Shown piece after piece: positions 22,131 through 32,430 of a DNA stretch of 64,000 nucleotides (within the stretch, counting starts at the first letter, position 1; every line of letters begins with the position of its first letter). The position numbers and the translations under genes were made by a program. The DNA is from Diplolepis rosae (Eukaryota > Arthropoda > Insecta > Hymenoptera > Diplolepididae). The notes under the pieces were generated by a model. That model was not told the DNA's origin, did not search any database, and was given only the letters and a program-made list of their open reading frames with translations. The stretch lies in contig JAPYXD010000696.1 in the NCBI GenBank assembly GCA_030998225.1, positions 868,001 through 932,000 on the forward strand. The letters run 5' to 3'.

Positions 22131-23220
22131 GATCCATTTGGAAATTTTTTTTCAAATTAGGATTCTTGTGATCCTTTTTAGAATTTTATGATTTAGGATT
22201 CTTGTAATCGCATTTGATATTTTGAATTTTTGGAAATATTGAGAATTTTGTTTCTTTTGATGCTGTTTCGTCACAATTGAGTAAATACTTACTTTGATCA
22301 AAGGTTTCTCGTTTGAAGTTAGGATTGAATGATTCTCGCTTAGGGATAAGGATAAATCAATGAAACACACAACGATTATCAAAATAATACAAATTTAATT
22401 TACTTAATTGATTAAAAGGTCACCATACACATTTGTTAACACAATTGATATATAAATGTAGCACGATCACTTTTATGACTCCCGAACTTGGATTTTGAAT
22501 TGTCCCGGTCGAATTTTATTGATCTCAAAAAAGATATTTTCAGAGTTAAATTGGAAATACCGCACTGAACTGTTATCCCGAGACCAGTGATAATTCCGAA
22601 AGAAAATTTAAGAGACTTCGGTGCGGATACGAGTTTTTATACGTACACTCGAATCTAATCTAGTATTGTAGTTGTTTGCGGCGCTAGTCATTACACATGA
22701 TATTTCGCGAGTAGCCCCAGCCATTTTGATTTTATCGTTCTTGTGTAGTAGTAGCTTGTTGTAAAAGAGCATACGCAGTTCAAATGTACAAGGCTTTGTC
22801 AGTAGGGTGCTAACGCTGTACGAAGAAGAACAAGGATAAGAAGAAGATTCTGCTCCGCTGTAAGACTATATGCGCATGCGCAGTTCAATTTTTACATTAT
22901 ATTCCTCTGTGACGGAATACATAACATTCCGTTACTCTCAACTGTAACGGAAAAACGAGTTTCCGCGCCGGAGGCACATAAAACTATATGTACATTTCGT
23001 TTTTATTAATTTTAAGTAAATTTTCCGGCGGTGGAGCGTCAGGTTAAAGTCGACTTAAAGTTACTCAGACGATTAACAAAGATCAGCAAAGAATATTATG
23101 TTGAAGTTCTGAAAAGATTGCGTGATGCCGTGAGAACAAACGCGGAGATATGAACGTAGGTCGGATGCTTTTCGGACACACCTCATATTACTTCGAATTT
23201 AAGAAATATTTCTTAAACTT
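22131..23220 (+). repeat. Diverged LTR relative and flanking DNA
   Basis: From about 22262 (gtttcgtcacaattgagtaa) the sequence follows the first ~130 bp of the copy C LTR with changes, including the words ttaggattgaatgattctcg and taaggataaatcaatgaaac. After about 22400 the similarity fades. I infer a solo or truncated LTR of a related family. No gene is seen from 22540 to 23220. Confidence 0.5.
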
Positions 23221-23223
23221 CTG

Positions 23224-23770
23224 TTACGTCACAATTACGTAAATACTTACTTTGATCAAAGGTTCCTCGTTTTAAGTTAGGATCGAACGATCCTCGACTA
23301 GGGATGAGGATAAGTCAATGAAACACATGAAGATTATAAAAATAATACAAATTGTGTTTATTGAAATGATTAAAGTTACAATTGACAAATTTTTAATGTT
23401 GGTTACATTGCTTGGTAATCATTTGTTGGTACATTTGTTGGAAAGAGACAGAAAAATAGAGAGAGAGAAGTTTGGTACCTTTATAACAGTATAATTTCTT
23501 AATCTGGAATACGGGTTAATCCACACGGCGGTGAGTGCGTATTAGAAGGATCCCCACAGGTGCAGCTGTGATAAAATGATAGCTCCCACAAGGTGTGAGG
23601 AAGAGACAGAGATATGTTCCGAACAGGTATATTCGTAAATGCGGCAAACCTTATTTATGGCACAGTTCGAAGATCTTTACAAAGATCTATACCAGTCCAC
23701 GATGACTTTTCTGACATATTGACGGTCAGCGTTAAATTATATTATTCTAATATTAGAATTTTGTTATCAA
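23224..23770 (+). repeat. LTR of a related Gypsy subfamily
   Basis: The region begins tgttacgtcacaattacg and carries the shared LTR module (gttaggatcgaacgatcctc, gggatgaggataagtcaatg), then tccccacaggtgcagctgtg and related words. The part from about 23420 on is the reverse complement of 42440-42720, so a second copy exists in the opposite orientation. The right end is not clear. Confidence 0.6.
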
Positions 23771-24470
23771 TTGTTACATAGTTTTTGTAATAGTATGAAC
23801 ATAACACTAGTATAAGGTTACATATATATGATTTATTTTTGTTACTATACCTAAATACATCGTAATTGAGACATTTCGTATTATAACAACATGCTGTAAT
23901 AATTTATATGAACGTAATTTTATAATGTCGTAGATTAGTAATAATTTTTTAGGGTTATTTTTATACAAGTTTTTTTATAGTTGCTTATTTTGAAATAGTA
24001 TGTGATTTTTTGTATTATTATTAGTTGGATCAATCGCGAATTCGGTGGCTGCTTTCAGTCCTGGGGCGATTGTAAAGATAAATGTTTATGCCTGTTGTGA
24101 CTGATATATTTAACTTGTTATTATTAGTTTTAGATTAATATTTGTATGTATTTTTTTGTGATTGATGTTTTGTTTTTGTGTGTGAGTGTATTGCCATATG
24201 AATGTTTTTATATTAAATATATATTTTTCTTATGTATAATCGTGATAATTTTTTTTTATATGTATGAAGTTTGTATTTATGTTAAGTAAGATATTTTTCT
24301 TGTGTGTATTTTGTTTTTTTTTTTGTTTGAAATATTTAGTTATATTTATTATTATAATTGTTATTCGTTTTTTTTATTATAAAAAGCAATAACCACTTGT
24401 GATTTTAATGTAAGTCAGATCAGAGTTGTGTATTTTTCTGAATAGGTTTGGACTGTTTGTATTAGCTTTG
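23771..24470. other. Unassigned AT-rich DNA
   Basis: T-rich low-complexity sequence. No gene is seen; it forms the upstream flank of the candidate gene at 24482-25010. Confidence 0.4.
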
Positions 24471-24481
24471 TTAACCTTAGG

Positions 24482-24489
24482 TATAAATA
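24482..24489 (+). promoter_or_regulatory. TATA box upstream of the degraded acidic-protein gene
   Basis: tataaata lies 53 bp upstream of the ATG at 24535, a plausible distance for a TATA box plus short leader in an insect promoter. This is context-based; nothing else confirms the transcription start. Confidence 0.4.
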
Positions 24490-24534
24490 GGGATGTTTTG
24501 GATGGTCTGCTTGAGTGTTTCTCTAGCACTGAAC

Positions 24535-25010
24535 ATGGAGAACGATCGTCCTGAAGACTGAATCCCCTGTGAAGCGGTACGCTTGGGAAAATTTAGAGAA
24601 CTCAAGTGGTTCTGAGACCGAAGTAGGGGGAGTCAACGGATTCGGAGGTTGATATAGAAGAGTCATCTGATTCTGGGGCAGATGCAGAGGATTTTAAAAA
24701 TACAGTTTTCCGAGGATTTGTTTGCCATACCAACTGGGCAAACGAAATGTTGGACGACTGGGAAATGGATCGGAGGCGTCTAATACAAGAAGAGGAGGAT
24801 TTTCCTGACGAAGGAATAAGTATTAAATTTCTAGTACTCTTATATCTGGATGGAAAAATTAAATTTAATTGATTTGTTTATTTTTTTCAGTTTGAGTCAG
24901 CAGAGAATGAGGCTCGGATTAGCGAGGGAAGAGATTTATGGCCGCTGCCCATTATACCTTCAGACCCAGAGGACGTCATTGCCCCTGATTTTCATGAGGA
25001 TTGGGAATAA
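24535..25010 (+). pseudogene. Two-exon gene for a small acidic protein, degraded
   Basis: Exon 1 (24535-24815) starts at ATG after a TATA box. After two single-base frameshifts, one in a GGGGG run at 24626-24630, it gives KRYAWENLENSSGSETEV, EESSDSGADAEDFKNTVFRG and WEMDRRRLIQEEEDFPDEG. The intron would run 24816-24890: it ends in tttttttcag, but the donor is ataagt, one base from the consensus gtaagt. Exon 2 (24891-25010) keeps the frame (FESAENEARISEGRDLWPLP, ending HEDWE). The product would be about 130 residues and highly acidic. I do not recognise the family; a transposon accessory gene or a host gene remnant are both possible. Confidence 0.35.
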
Positions 25011-25400
25011 ACTATCCTCCCTTCTATGACGATCCAAATTTTTTTATGGTGACGGTGCGACGTTTGCGTCTTTTTGGAGATTCTATGTATGGTTAAAAAT
25101 AAATGGCGTTTAATATTTAAGTTATTATAATTGTAATGTATATATATTTAATTTTTAGATTGTATAGTTTTATTTTATATTATATTTTGTAAATTTTGTG
25201 TTTAAGATGTTAAATATACTATTTTTAATGGATTTAACATCCCTACTTTCCTCCTGGTTGCCAGACGCTTCAGCCAGCCAAGGTTCGATAGGAGTGGGGG
25301 AGTAGGTAATGAAATAATCGATTAACGGTCGTACACAATTTAGAAGATCAATTTATTATAATAGATAATAATAAAAATGCAATTAAATATAAATACATAG
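25011..25400. other. Unassigned DNA downstream of the acidic-protein gene
   Basis: AT-rich, with several aataaa-like words just after the stop at 25010 that could serve polyadenylation. From about 25316 a new sequence type starts (ataatcgattaacggtcgta). No gene is seen. Confidence 0.3.
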
Positions 25401-25412
25401 ATTAAGACGGAA

Positions 25413-25455
25413 GTGTGTGTGTGCGTGTGTGTGTGTTAGTGAGTGAGTGAGTGAA
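25413..25455 (+). repeat. GT and GAGT microsatellite
   Basis: Alternating gt units (25413-25436) are followed by gtgagtgagtgagtgagt-type repeats. Low complexity only. Confidence 0.8.
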
Positions 25456-25854
25456 ATGCCGAAATGCGTGAGAATGTACGTGATCGGAAGCGTGGAAACG
25501 GAGATGGAAGTGTGCGGTAAGTTGGGCACTGGCCTATTGGTTTGTGTTATGTTTCTGGAATAAAAATACAGAGGAATGGTTAGAGTTGTTATTTTGCGTG
25601 GCGGCATACAATTTGTCCGGAGCTCAGGGTACCGATTAGTGCTAGTAACCACCTTTGTCCCCTTTCCTTTGGGTACGTATGGTCTGTCTAGTCAGGGTCG
25701 AGTCAGTGTCGTCATAGGCGAGGGCGCTCCCAGCGGTATCTGGGTCTGCGCCCTGCCATCGGGTCTCGGGCCATGGCGGTATCCAGGGGGCCGGGGTTCA
25801 GGTGTGTCGGTCGGTCAGGTCGGTCGCTAAACGGAGGGGGGAGGCGGTGGTGTC

Positions 25855-26040
25855 ACGCGATTAGTGGAGCCCGGTATCGGTGATGTTTTGTAGCGCGTTC
25901 GGTCAAGTTCGGCAGTGTTACATTCAAGTGCGGGTCAAGCACGCGTCTAGTGCAGGTCAAGTACAGGTGGAGTTCGGGACAAGTTCGCGTTGAAGCACGG
26001 GTCAAGTGCCGGTTAAGTTCGCGTTAAAACACAGGTCAAG
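25855..26040 (+). repeat. Degenerate ~20-bp tandem repeats
   Basis: Variants of 'gggtcaagt(g/t)c(g/a)(c)g' recur about eight times, for example gcgggtcaagcacgcgt, gcaggtcaagtacaggt and cacgggtcaagtgccgg. No gene is seen. It leads into larger tandem units downstream in GC-rich DNA. Confidence 0.5.
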
Positions 26041-26089
26041 TTCATTATCTGGGTCCCCAGGGGTCCAAGGCCCATTAAATGCCCCAGAT

Positions 26090-26540
26090 GAGGCTCGATC
26101 AGGGGCAGCTGAAGTCGAGCCCCAGGCTGCGCAGAGGGCAAGTCATGAGAGCGCCCATTCTCTGGCACTCTACGTGGGAGTCGCGTAGCCTGAAGCTGAT
26201 TCCCAGCCCATGTCGAAAGCCGACTATGGGAGCGCCCATTCGTCGGTGTTCGACGCGGCATCCTCTAGGGATTAGTCCGGTCGGGGTGTGATCAGCCAGG
26301 ATCAGTCAGGGGCACCGGAAGCTGATTCCCAGCCCATATCGAAAACCGACCATGGGAGCACCCATTCGTCGGTGATCGACGCGGCATCCTCTGGATATTA
26401 GTCCGGTTGGGGAGTTGCCACATCCTGGTGAAGCCTGAGAACCACCTAGTCAGGGGCACCTGAAGTTAGGCGCGGGCTCCAACCGAGAGCTGGCCATGGG
26501 AGCACCCATTCGCCAGCGCTCGGTCTGGCTCCACTAGGTA
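26090..26540 (+). repeat. GC-rich tandem repeat, unit about 126 bp
   Basis: The unit containing gaagctgattcccagccca, gggagc(g/a)cccattcgtcgg and gacgcggcatcctct starts at 26192 and again at 26318. More diverged units begin near 26100 and 26450. Open frames on both strands here are by-products of the GC content and repeats, with no recognisable domain. Confidence 0.7.
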
Positions 26541-26559
26541 TGGACGTCGGAGGGTACTG

Positions 26560-26850
26560 GCAGTGTCCAGATTTGACACGCGAACATTACGCACACAGCG
26601 CCAACAGCAGTACGTACGTGAGAATGTTTGCGCGCGCAACGTAGTGTGTCTGCTGTTCGCAGTGGTTCTCTGAGTTTTCTCTGGTTGAAGGCTCCTCGTC
26701 AAGGAGAGAAAAGAAGAGAAAAGGAGAGAAATCTCAGAGAACCAACGCGAACAGCAGACACACTACCCTGCACGCGCAACCATTCTCACGTACGTAATGC
26801 TGTTGGCGTTGTGTGCGTAACGTTCGCGTGTCAAATCTGGACACACTGGG
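26560..26850. repeat. Inverted repeat with ~115-bp arms
   Basis: The left arm (agtgtccagatttgacacgc ... tggttctctgag) is repeated in reverse complement on the right (ctcagagaacca ... gcgtgtcaaatctggacac), with a purine-rich spacer of about 70 bases around 26680-26730. The RNA would form a long near-perfect hairpin. No protein-coding frame fits. Confidence 0.75.
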
Positions 26851-27479
26851 TACTGGAGATACCTTCCTGTGGAAGTATTTATCAGGAAAGGCATCTCCTT
26901 GCTGTTCGTCCAGTGCGACGCTACGGTGTGACGCGACTCGCCGCGCCGGGCAAACTGTCCTTTCTCGGCTCTCCGGCCTCCCCTTTATTCCTGTCCGCGC
27001 GTGGTGAGGGAAGGCGGAGAATAGTGGGGGACGCTGTTGCGCACGCTGTTCCGTATGCTGGTGGGGGAGAACGTGACTGAGTGTGCAGCCGTGTACAGCC
27101 CGTCACATGGATTTGCTGTTTATTTATTTGCATACTAGTGGTTAGAGTTTGAATTTGAAATCACTTAGAAATGGTTTTGTTGTTAGGCTAAGGTTTTTTT
27201 TTTGAACTAGCTTAATTTTTTTTGTATTTTTATTAGTTTTTTTTTAAATTTTTTGGATTTTAATTAGTATTATCAATAGAATAAGTATTATAAGAAAAGT
27301 CGATTTACTAAGTGGAATTGAGTTATCCATTATTTTTGGATAATTTTAAATAACATAGTATTGTAGTAATATTGCAGTAAGATTCGTTATTCGGAGAAAT
27401 TGCGATATAAGAAATTAGAGATTTTATGAATATAGGTGTGATATAATCAGTATTAAATTCACAATATATTGGGGTTAAA
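26851..27479. other. Unassigned DNA, GC-rich then AT-rich
   Basis: GC-rich until about 27120, then T-rich. No gene is seen. From its position beside the env/gag remnants at 27480-29110, all or part of 25316-27120 could be a long LTR, but no matching partner lies in the window. Confidence 0.25.
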
Positions 27480-28190
27480 TGGGGTGCCATAAATTTGTAG
27501 CGGCATGGGTTATAGCTTTCGTAAGTTGTGCTAGGAGTGATAGAAAGGATTGGGATATTTCAGGCAAGTGCATTAGCCAATTTGCTCCAAGAATTCCATA
27601 AATGTGAAAATCTGGGTTAATTTGTAATTTATGTCAGTCTTTGTACATTGTAACGTTGTCGAGATAGGATGAAAGATTTTCAAGTTGTTCAAAAAATGGA
27701 TTTGGAAGTAGGAACAAATTTTCTTTAGGCCAATAAAGAGAAGTTTTTTGTCTTATTTATGACTGATGTAGAAGAACTTTTTGAATTTAGTGTAAAAATG
27801 TATCACTATTTTTGGGAATATTAGTGATATTACGAGCTTGTCTGGATATAAATAAAATTTCTTCGAGAAAGTAATTTATACTTTTCTTCATAAATTCAAG
27901 CTGAGTGTGGTGATTATCTATATTACAGTTATTTGCAATATTTGTAAGTACACAATGTTCATAAAGTTTGTGAGAAATGTCTACTATTTTATATTTTAAG
28001 TTTTCTGATTGCAAAATGTCAAAATAAGAGGTGAGATTATAATTTTCGGAAAATAGACGTATTTTGGAATTGGTTCAAAATAAATACCAGATGAGGAATA
28101 AAATTGTGAATTGATATAAAATTGTTCTGCGTCAGAAGTAGAAAACAGAATCAACATCAAGTATACGCCAGAAGGTAGTTGGTATAGGTA
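27480..28190 (-). pseudogene. Fragment of an F-type (baculovirus F-like) retroelement envelope
   Basis: On the minus strand, in several frames, a hydrophobic leader (GVYLMLILFSTS) precedes DAEQFYINSQFYSSSGIYFE, the N-terminal motif seen in errantivirus env proteins related to baculovirus F. QSENLKYKIVDISHKLYEHC, NNCNIDNHHTQLEFMKKSIN and, further downstream, HIYGILGANWLMHLPE follow. Frameshifts and stops are frequent and the fusion/TM half is absent. It differs from the glycoprotein type of copies C and D, so a second Gypsy lineage is represented. The family call is by motif only. Confidence 0.45.
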
Positions 28191-28249
28191 TTTTATTATG
28201 CTTCTCGAATGGCTGAAAAAGAAAAAAGGATTAGTATTGGATAAAATTG

Positions 28250-29175
28250 GATGTTTACATATGGTTGGATTTAGGTCTAGAAGTTTCTTGGAAAAAAGGG
28301 GAAAATGAAGTACTGAATGCTGACGACTTTCGTGGTGGAATTGGAGGTGGAAATTGTGTTAATTTATCAGCTTCAAAAACATTCCGTCTACGGCACTCTT
28401 TTGTACCATGCATTTGAGTGTTACAATATCTACATCAATTTTTTCATGAAACTAATTTCGGTCTTGCATCAGTTTGATCACTTTGATCCTTTGTTTTTCT
28501 TGTCCCTTTACAAGTATTATTGTAAAAATCCTCATCGCAAAATTCAGAAGATCTTACCAATAGTTGTAGTACTTTTAAAGCAGCTCTATTTTCGGCTTAC
28601 TCGCTGGTACGACCCGCTTGTAAAACAAAATGAACGTTTATGTTAACTTGAGCAAGAAAAAATTATTTTGTTTTTGAATTTAGATCAGGATATACTAGGT
28701 ATTGTGGTAACGGTAATCCATTGCAGATGATTTCCTGAGTCAGTATGGAATTTTTATATTAGAATTTATTCTACTGATTGTGGGGTCTATACCCGCATTT
28801 GAAACATTTTTTAAAGCTTTTTCCGGAATAAGGCGATGTAGTAGAAATATTATTTCTTTTTATTGTGTAAGGATTTGTATTTTTAAAATGACTGTTATTG
28901 GATGTACTAGGTTTTGTTATCTGAACACTTGTTGAAGGTTTTGGATCATTTATAGATGATTCTTGGATTGTGACATCGAAATGTTCTAGTGAGTTTATTG
29001 TATTTATTTCACATTTTTTATCTTTTTGCAAAAGAGAATTCATTATTTTTATTGCAGCGAAATTCATTGCTGATTTTATCGTGTTTGCAATTCCTATCCG
29101 TTTAATGTCATTAATAAAAAAAATTGCTATGCATGTTGAGTCTTCTAATGAGGTTTTTATTACTAACTATTACTA
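28250..29175 (-). pseudogene. Gag remnant with zinc knuckles, upstream of the F-type env fragment
   Basis: The frame at 29067-28771 (extending upstream in register to about 29160) has a Ser/Thr/Asn-rich middle and ends in KKCFKCGYRPHNQ, the start of a zinc knuckle. After decayed sequence, CRYCNTQMHGTKECRRRNVF at about 28435-28380 is a complete C-x2-C-x4-H-x4-C knuckle, followed by a Pro/Ser-rich end. The order gag then env on the minus strand, with pol missing, suggests a deletion derivative of one element. Confidence 0.45.
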
Positions 29176-29195
29176 ATAGAATTCGGGTGGACGTT

Positions 29196-29618
29196 TTAAT
29201 TTATTCCTTTTGATTCATAAATTAAAGTATTATATAAATTTTCTGCTACCTTTTCCTTTACGTTTTCTTTATCTTTGCCACTACTCATTATTATATAATT
29301 TTTATATTGTAAATTAACGTGAAATAGATATTCATAATTATTAGTTTGTTCAATGAGTATCTTATAATTGAGGGGTGGATCTCCTCTTTGTTGAATAATT
29401 TTGTTTAATAAGGTTGTAAAAGGAACATGCGACATTCTTAAGATGTTAGTTTGGATAGAATAATGTGATCCACTAAGTTCTTCTTTTAGTTCAGAGTGAG
29501 GATAAAGAGTAGTTTTTGTACTATTATGATTTTTACCTGAGTTGGCATTGTAGTTATGTGTTGAATTTTTAGGTTCCTGTATAGAGGTTTGTGTTGCTGA
29601 AGCTGTAAGCAGTGGTGA
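29196..29618 (-). pseudogene. Env cytoplasmic-tail frame ending in a dsRBD-like domain
   Basis: One open frame runs from at least 29603 to the stop at 29196. Its first part aligns with the tail of the copy C Env and is in the same frame at the shared TTLYP codons. The last 80 codons (from an internal Met at 29435) have a dsRNA-binding-domain pattern: helix PFTTLLNKIIQQRG, strands LNYKILIEQ and YLFHVNLQYKN, and a basic final helix SGKDKENVKEKVAENLYNTL. In dsRBDs this last segment binds the dsRNA phosphates. Length (about 70 aa) fits the family. It may be an Env fusion or separately initiated. Frameshifts at about 29617 and 29826 break this copy. Confidence 0.55.
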
Positions 29619-30032
29619 TGACTCTCAGCGGGAGGTCCAGCATGTCGGTTGTTACCTAAGTGTAACATGAGGTTAGTGATCGAGTCCCAGAAGGCGTCTA
29701 GTAGATGGAGACATCATCCAAATAACCTAGTTAATGCATATTCATGAATAATGGTATCTGCTATTAATTTGATCCCTCTAATTATTATAATTAATCCGAT
29801 TAGACCTGCACTTGTGGTTCCAAAATTTTAAAAATTGTCCAAAATCTACCCCCAGCGGATTCAACAATTTTATCAATTACTTCTTGGTTGAACAAATTTG
29901 TTAATGATATTCCTTGATTAATAGTTGGATGTCCTTTTATTTCTCTAGCTAAATAATTTAAAATCATCGATTTTTCTGCTGGAAACATAACATGATCTCG
30001 TAGTTTATCAAAGTCAGATTCAGAATAAATGT
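29619..30032 (-). pseudogene. Copy D env fragment (membrane-proximal region)
   Basis: A frame at 29988-29800 (FPAEKSMILNYLAREIKGHP, INQGISLTNLFNQEVIDKIV) and the following shifted frames match residues about 490-620 of the copy C env, including the transmembrane region. A frameshift near 29826 and another near 29617 inactivate it. It joins protease sequence at about 30033, where the central pol has been lost. Confidence 0.75.
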
Positions 30033-30784
30033 CCTAATGTGTAAAGTGGTAAATCATTAATTCCTGTAAGTTTTTATACATTTTGGCTATTTATTGGTAC
30101 TTCAGGGTTGAGAACCTCTTGTTTAATTAAATATCGAGCAGCACCAGTATCAATCATCATGTGTGTTGGATTTTTTAGAACTTCTGTTGATATTATAATT
30201 GATGGGATTGCAGTAGATTTTGAGATATTTATCGTCGTTGTTGTAATTGCTAGAAGTGGATGCCAGTGGTTCTCGATGCCAATTGTCTATTATTATTGAT
30301 AACATTGTTGTTATTATTGTACAAATTTCCAGGAAAATTATTATTATTGTTTCTATAATTGTTATTTCTATTTTGTAAAAAATGGTTGTTGTTATTGACC
30401 AATGATTCTCCGATAATGTAGGCAGTGCATAAATTTCAAACTCAACTAATTAATTGAAATTATAATTTTCAATTCATAAAAAATTGTTATTTGAAAAATT
30501 ATTGTAAATGGTTCTTGCAAAATTATTATTACTATTTCTGTGACCATTGAAATTATTGTATCTTTGTTGGTTAGGGTACGACAAATTTTGTTGTTCATTA
30601 AGAACTATTCCTTGAGCTTTACTTAAATGAAAACATTTTTCAGTTGCATGATCTGGCTTTTTACAAATTAAATAAACTATTTTATGTTTACATGCTACAT
30701 TAAACTGAGTAACTTTATTATTTTTATTATTGGATCTATAACTTAATTCGTGCGGTTTTGTAAGAGATGGCGTAAATTGATTAT
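30033..30784 (-). pseudogene. Copy D protease start and gag nucleocapsid
   Basis: 30033-30165 matches the protease start of copy C. 30260-30784 matches gag, including the knuckle region: the Cys/His pattern is partly lost (CKHKIVYLICKKPDHATEKC), then HLSKAQGIVLNEQQ, and an Asn-rich tail follows. A foreign stretch near 30390-30480 interrupts the tail. Confidence 0.65.
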
Positions 30785-30938
30785 TATCCCATCGTTCCAA
30801 TATCATCGTATTTTGGTGGAAGTTTATGGTGAACAGGCTCTAGCTGAGCGAACGTGCCAAAAGTGGTTTGCACGATTTAAAAATGGTGATTTTGGCTTGG
30901 AAGACGAAGAACGTCCTGGGCGGCCAAAAATATATAAG
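30785..30938 (+). mobile_element. Mariner N-terminal fragment inside copy D gag
   Basis: The plus-strand reading gives FQYHRILVEVYGEQALAERT, CQKWFARFKNGDFGLEDEER and PGRPK, the helix-turn-helix part of a mariner transposase. No terminal repeats remain, so how it arrived is unclear. The gag sequence resumes at 30939. Confidence 0.7.
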
Positions 30939-31099
30939 CTTTTCGCAAGGGCATATACTCTTTTCAGTTTTTCTATTAATTCCTCTATTATTGCATACGT
31001 TGACCCAAAAATACATTTTCGTGCCTCACCAGACAATTTACCTCTCAACAGACATGCAAAGTATTATTGGGCAGCAGGTGTCGGCAGCATTGCCTTCGC
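30939..31099 (-). pseudogene. Copy D gag capsid fragment
   Basis: The minus-strand frame reads MRGKLSGEARKCIFGSTYAI and IEELIEKLKRVYALAKS, matching the capsid part of copy A (GKLTGEARKCIFGSTYVTIE). It is cut at 31099 by the LTR element, and resumes at 33783. Confidence 0.75.
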
Positions 31100-31607
31100 T
31101 GTAGGCCGTTAGTAGTCACTTTAGGATGCCTACCATCCTAGGCCTGTCTGCTTATATGTAATAAATAATTGTACACTACTCATTCAACAGCAGTAAAATT
31201 TATTGAAAATGAATATGTAACGAACTTAAGAACGCCGTGTCGCGAGAACGATCTGTTACCAACTGTCGAACATGGCCGCCGCTGCAGCATAGAATATGTG
31301 CACATGAGAAGGTAGATTCGTTCGACCAATCACGTGTCTTCATTCCCTACAGTACTCCCCCCAAGCAAGAGTGGTCAATAAAGGTGAGCTCACAAAGGTT
31401 ATATATAGTTCGCGGTGCGTACAATATAACGCGATAAGGGTTTTTGTAAAAAAAACTTTTTGTTAACAATATTATAAAAATTGATAAGTTTTCGCTGCGC
31501 ACAGGTACAATAGTAAATCGTAGACTAGACAAACACATTTACAATAGTTCCAAGAGCACGGTTGGACACATTTTTCGCGTTTTTACCAAAGCGCTGGTGA
31601 TAATATC

Positions 31608-32430
31608 AACGTTTATTTAAGCCTCGATTGCGAGACCGATCGCGACTGTGTAAATGACGTGAAGTAGAACGGCTTCGAGTCTGACATGGCGATTTCAAAT
31701 CGCGTATCTCGTGAGATAACTTCACGAATTGACGAGTTAAAATTTCCGTCAGAGTTGTAAATGAATCCGCAGGAGCCGGTAAGGCAAAGTTTTTAGGTGT
31801 ATGGTTAGTTGTCGCGGAAGTTGATGCAACCTGGTAAGTGATAGGCTGAGAAGCCTCAGAAACCTTGTCTGCTAGGTTAGCTAGCTCTTGAAGGTCTTCA
31901 ACGTTGGACATTGCTAAAATTGCCCGAACATAAGAAGGCATCTGCTCGAGAAACACGCTCTTTAAAATCACGTCCGAACAACTACCGTCGTTAAGAGCTC
32001 AAAGCCGAGTTAAAAGCAGAGAGGGTTTTCCATCTGAAATAATCTTACCCCTTAAAAGTCGGCGGAGACGAGTTTCCGCTGAAATGGAAAAACCGGAGAT
32101 TAACCGATTTTTGATTTGTGTATATAGTAAACGTCCGCCGGACGTGGTTCTACTTCCATGATATGTCTGATATGTGGAACGAGATCGTGATCGAGACTTG
32201 CGATTAAGTAATCCGCCTTAGTTGTTTCAGTACAAATGTGTGCGCGCCTAAATGCCGGTTCTGCAACGATGAAAAAAGAAGTAGGATCTTTAAAAACTTT
32301 AGGTAGTTTAACTGCACGTTAAACATCTGCCCGTTGGTTTTCGACCGAAGCTGATATGTCGTTATTTACAGGGTCGCTTAACCCTCCCGGAAATTTTACG
32401 CCGTTAGAAATGGTTAAATGTAACGGATGG
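31608..32430 (-). pseudogene. Gag of the Mag/CsRN1-like element
   Basis: The minus-strand translation gives VFKDPTSFFIVAEPAFRRAH, TKADYLIASLDHDLVPHISD, RLRRLLRGKIISDGKPSLLL, VFLEQMPSYVRAILAMSNVE and LQELANLADKVSEAS. This is the ordered capsid of arthropod Ty3/Gypsy gag proteins of the Mag/CsRN1 type. The product ends in an Arg/Ser-rich stretch without the usual zinc knuckle. Stops (near 31997 and about 32320) and one frameshift (near 32150) inactivate it. The start is not clear. Confidence 0.7.

Noticed and set aside
26013..27133. GC-rich open frames up to 150 codons on both strands
   Set aside because: They run through tandem and inverted repeats, on both strands at once, with no recognisable domain.
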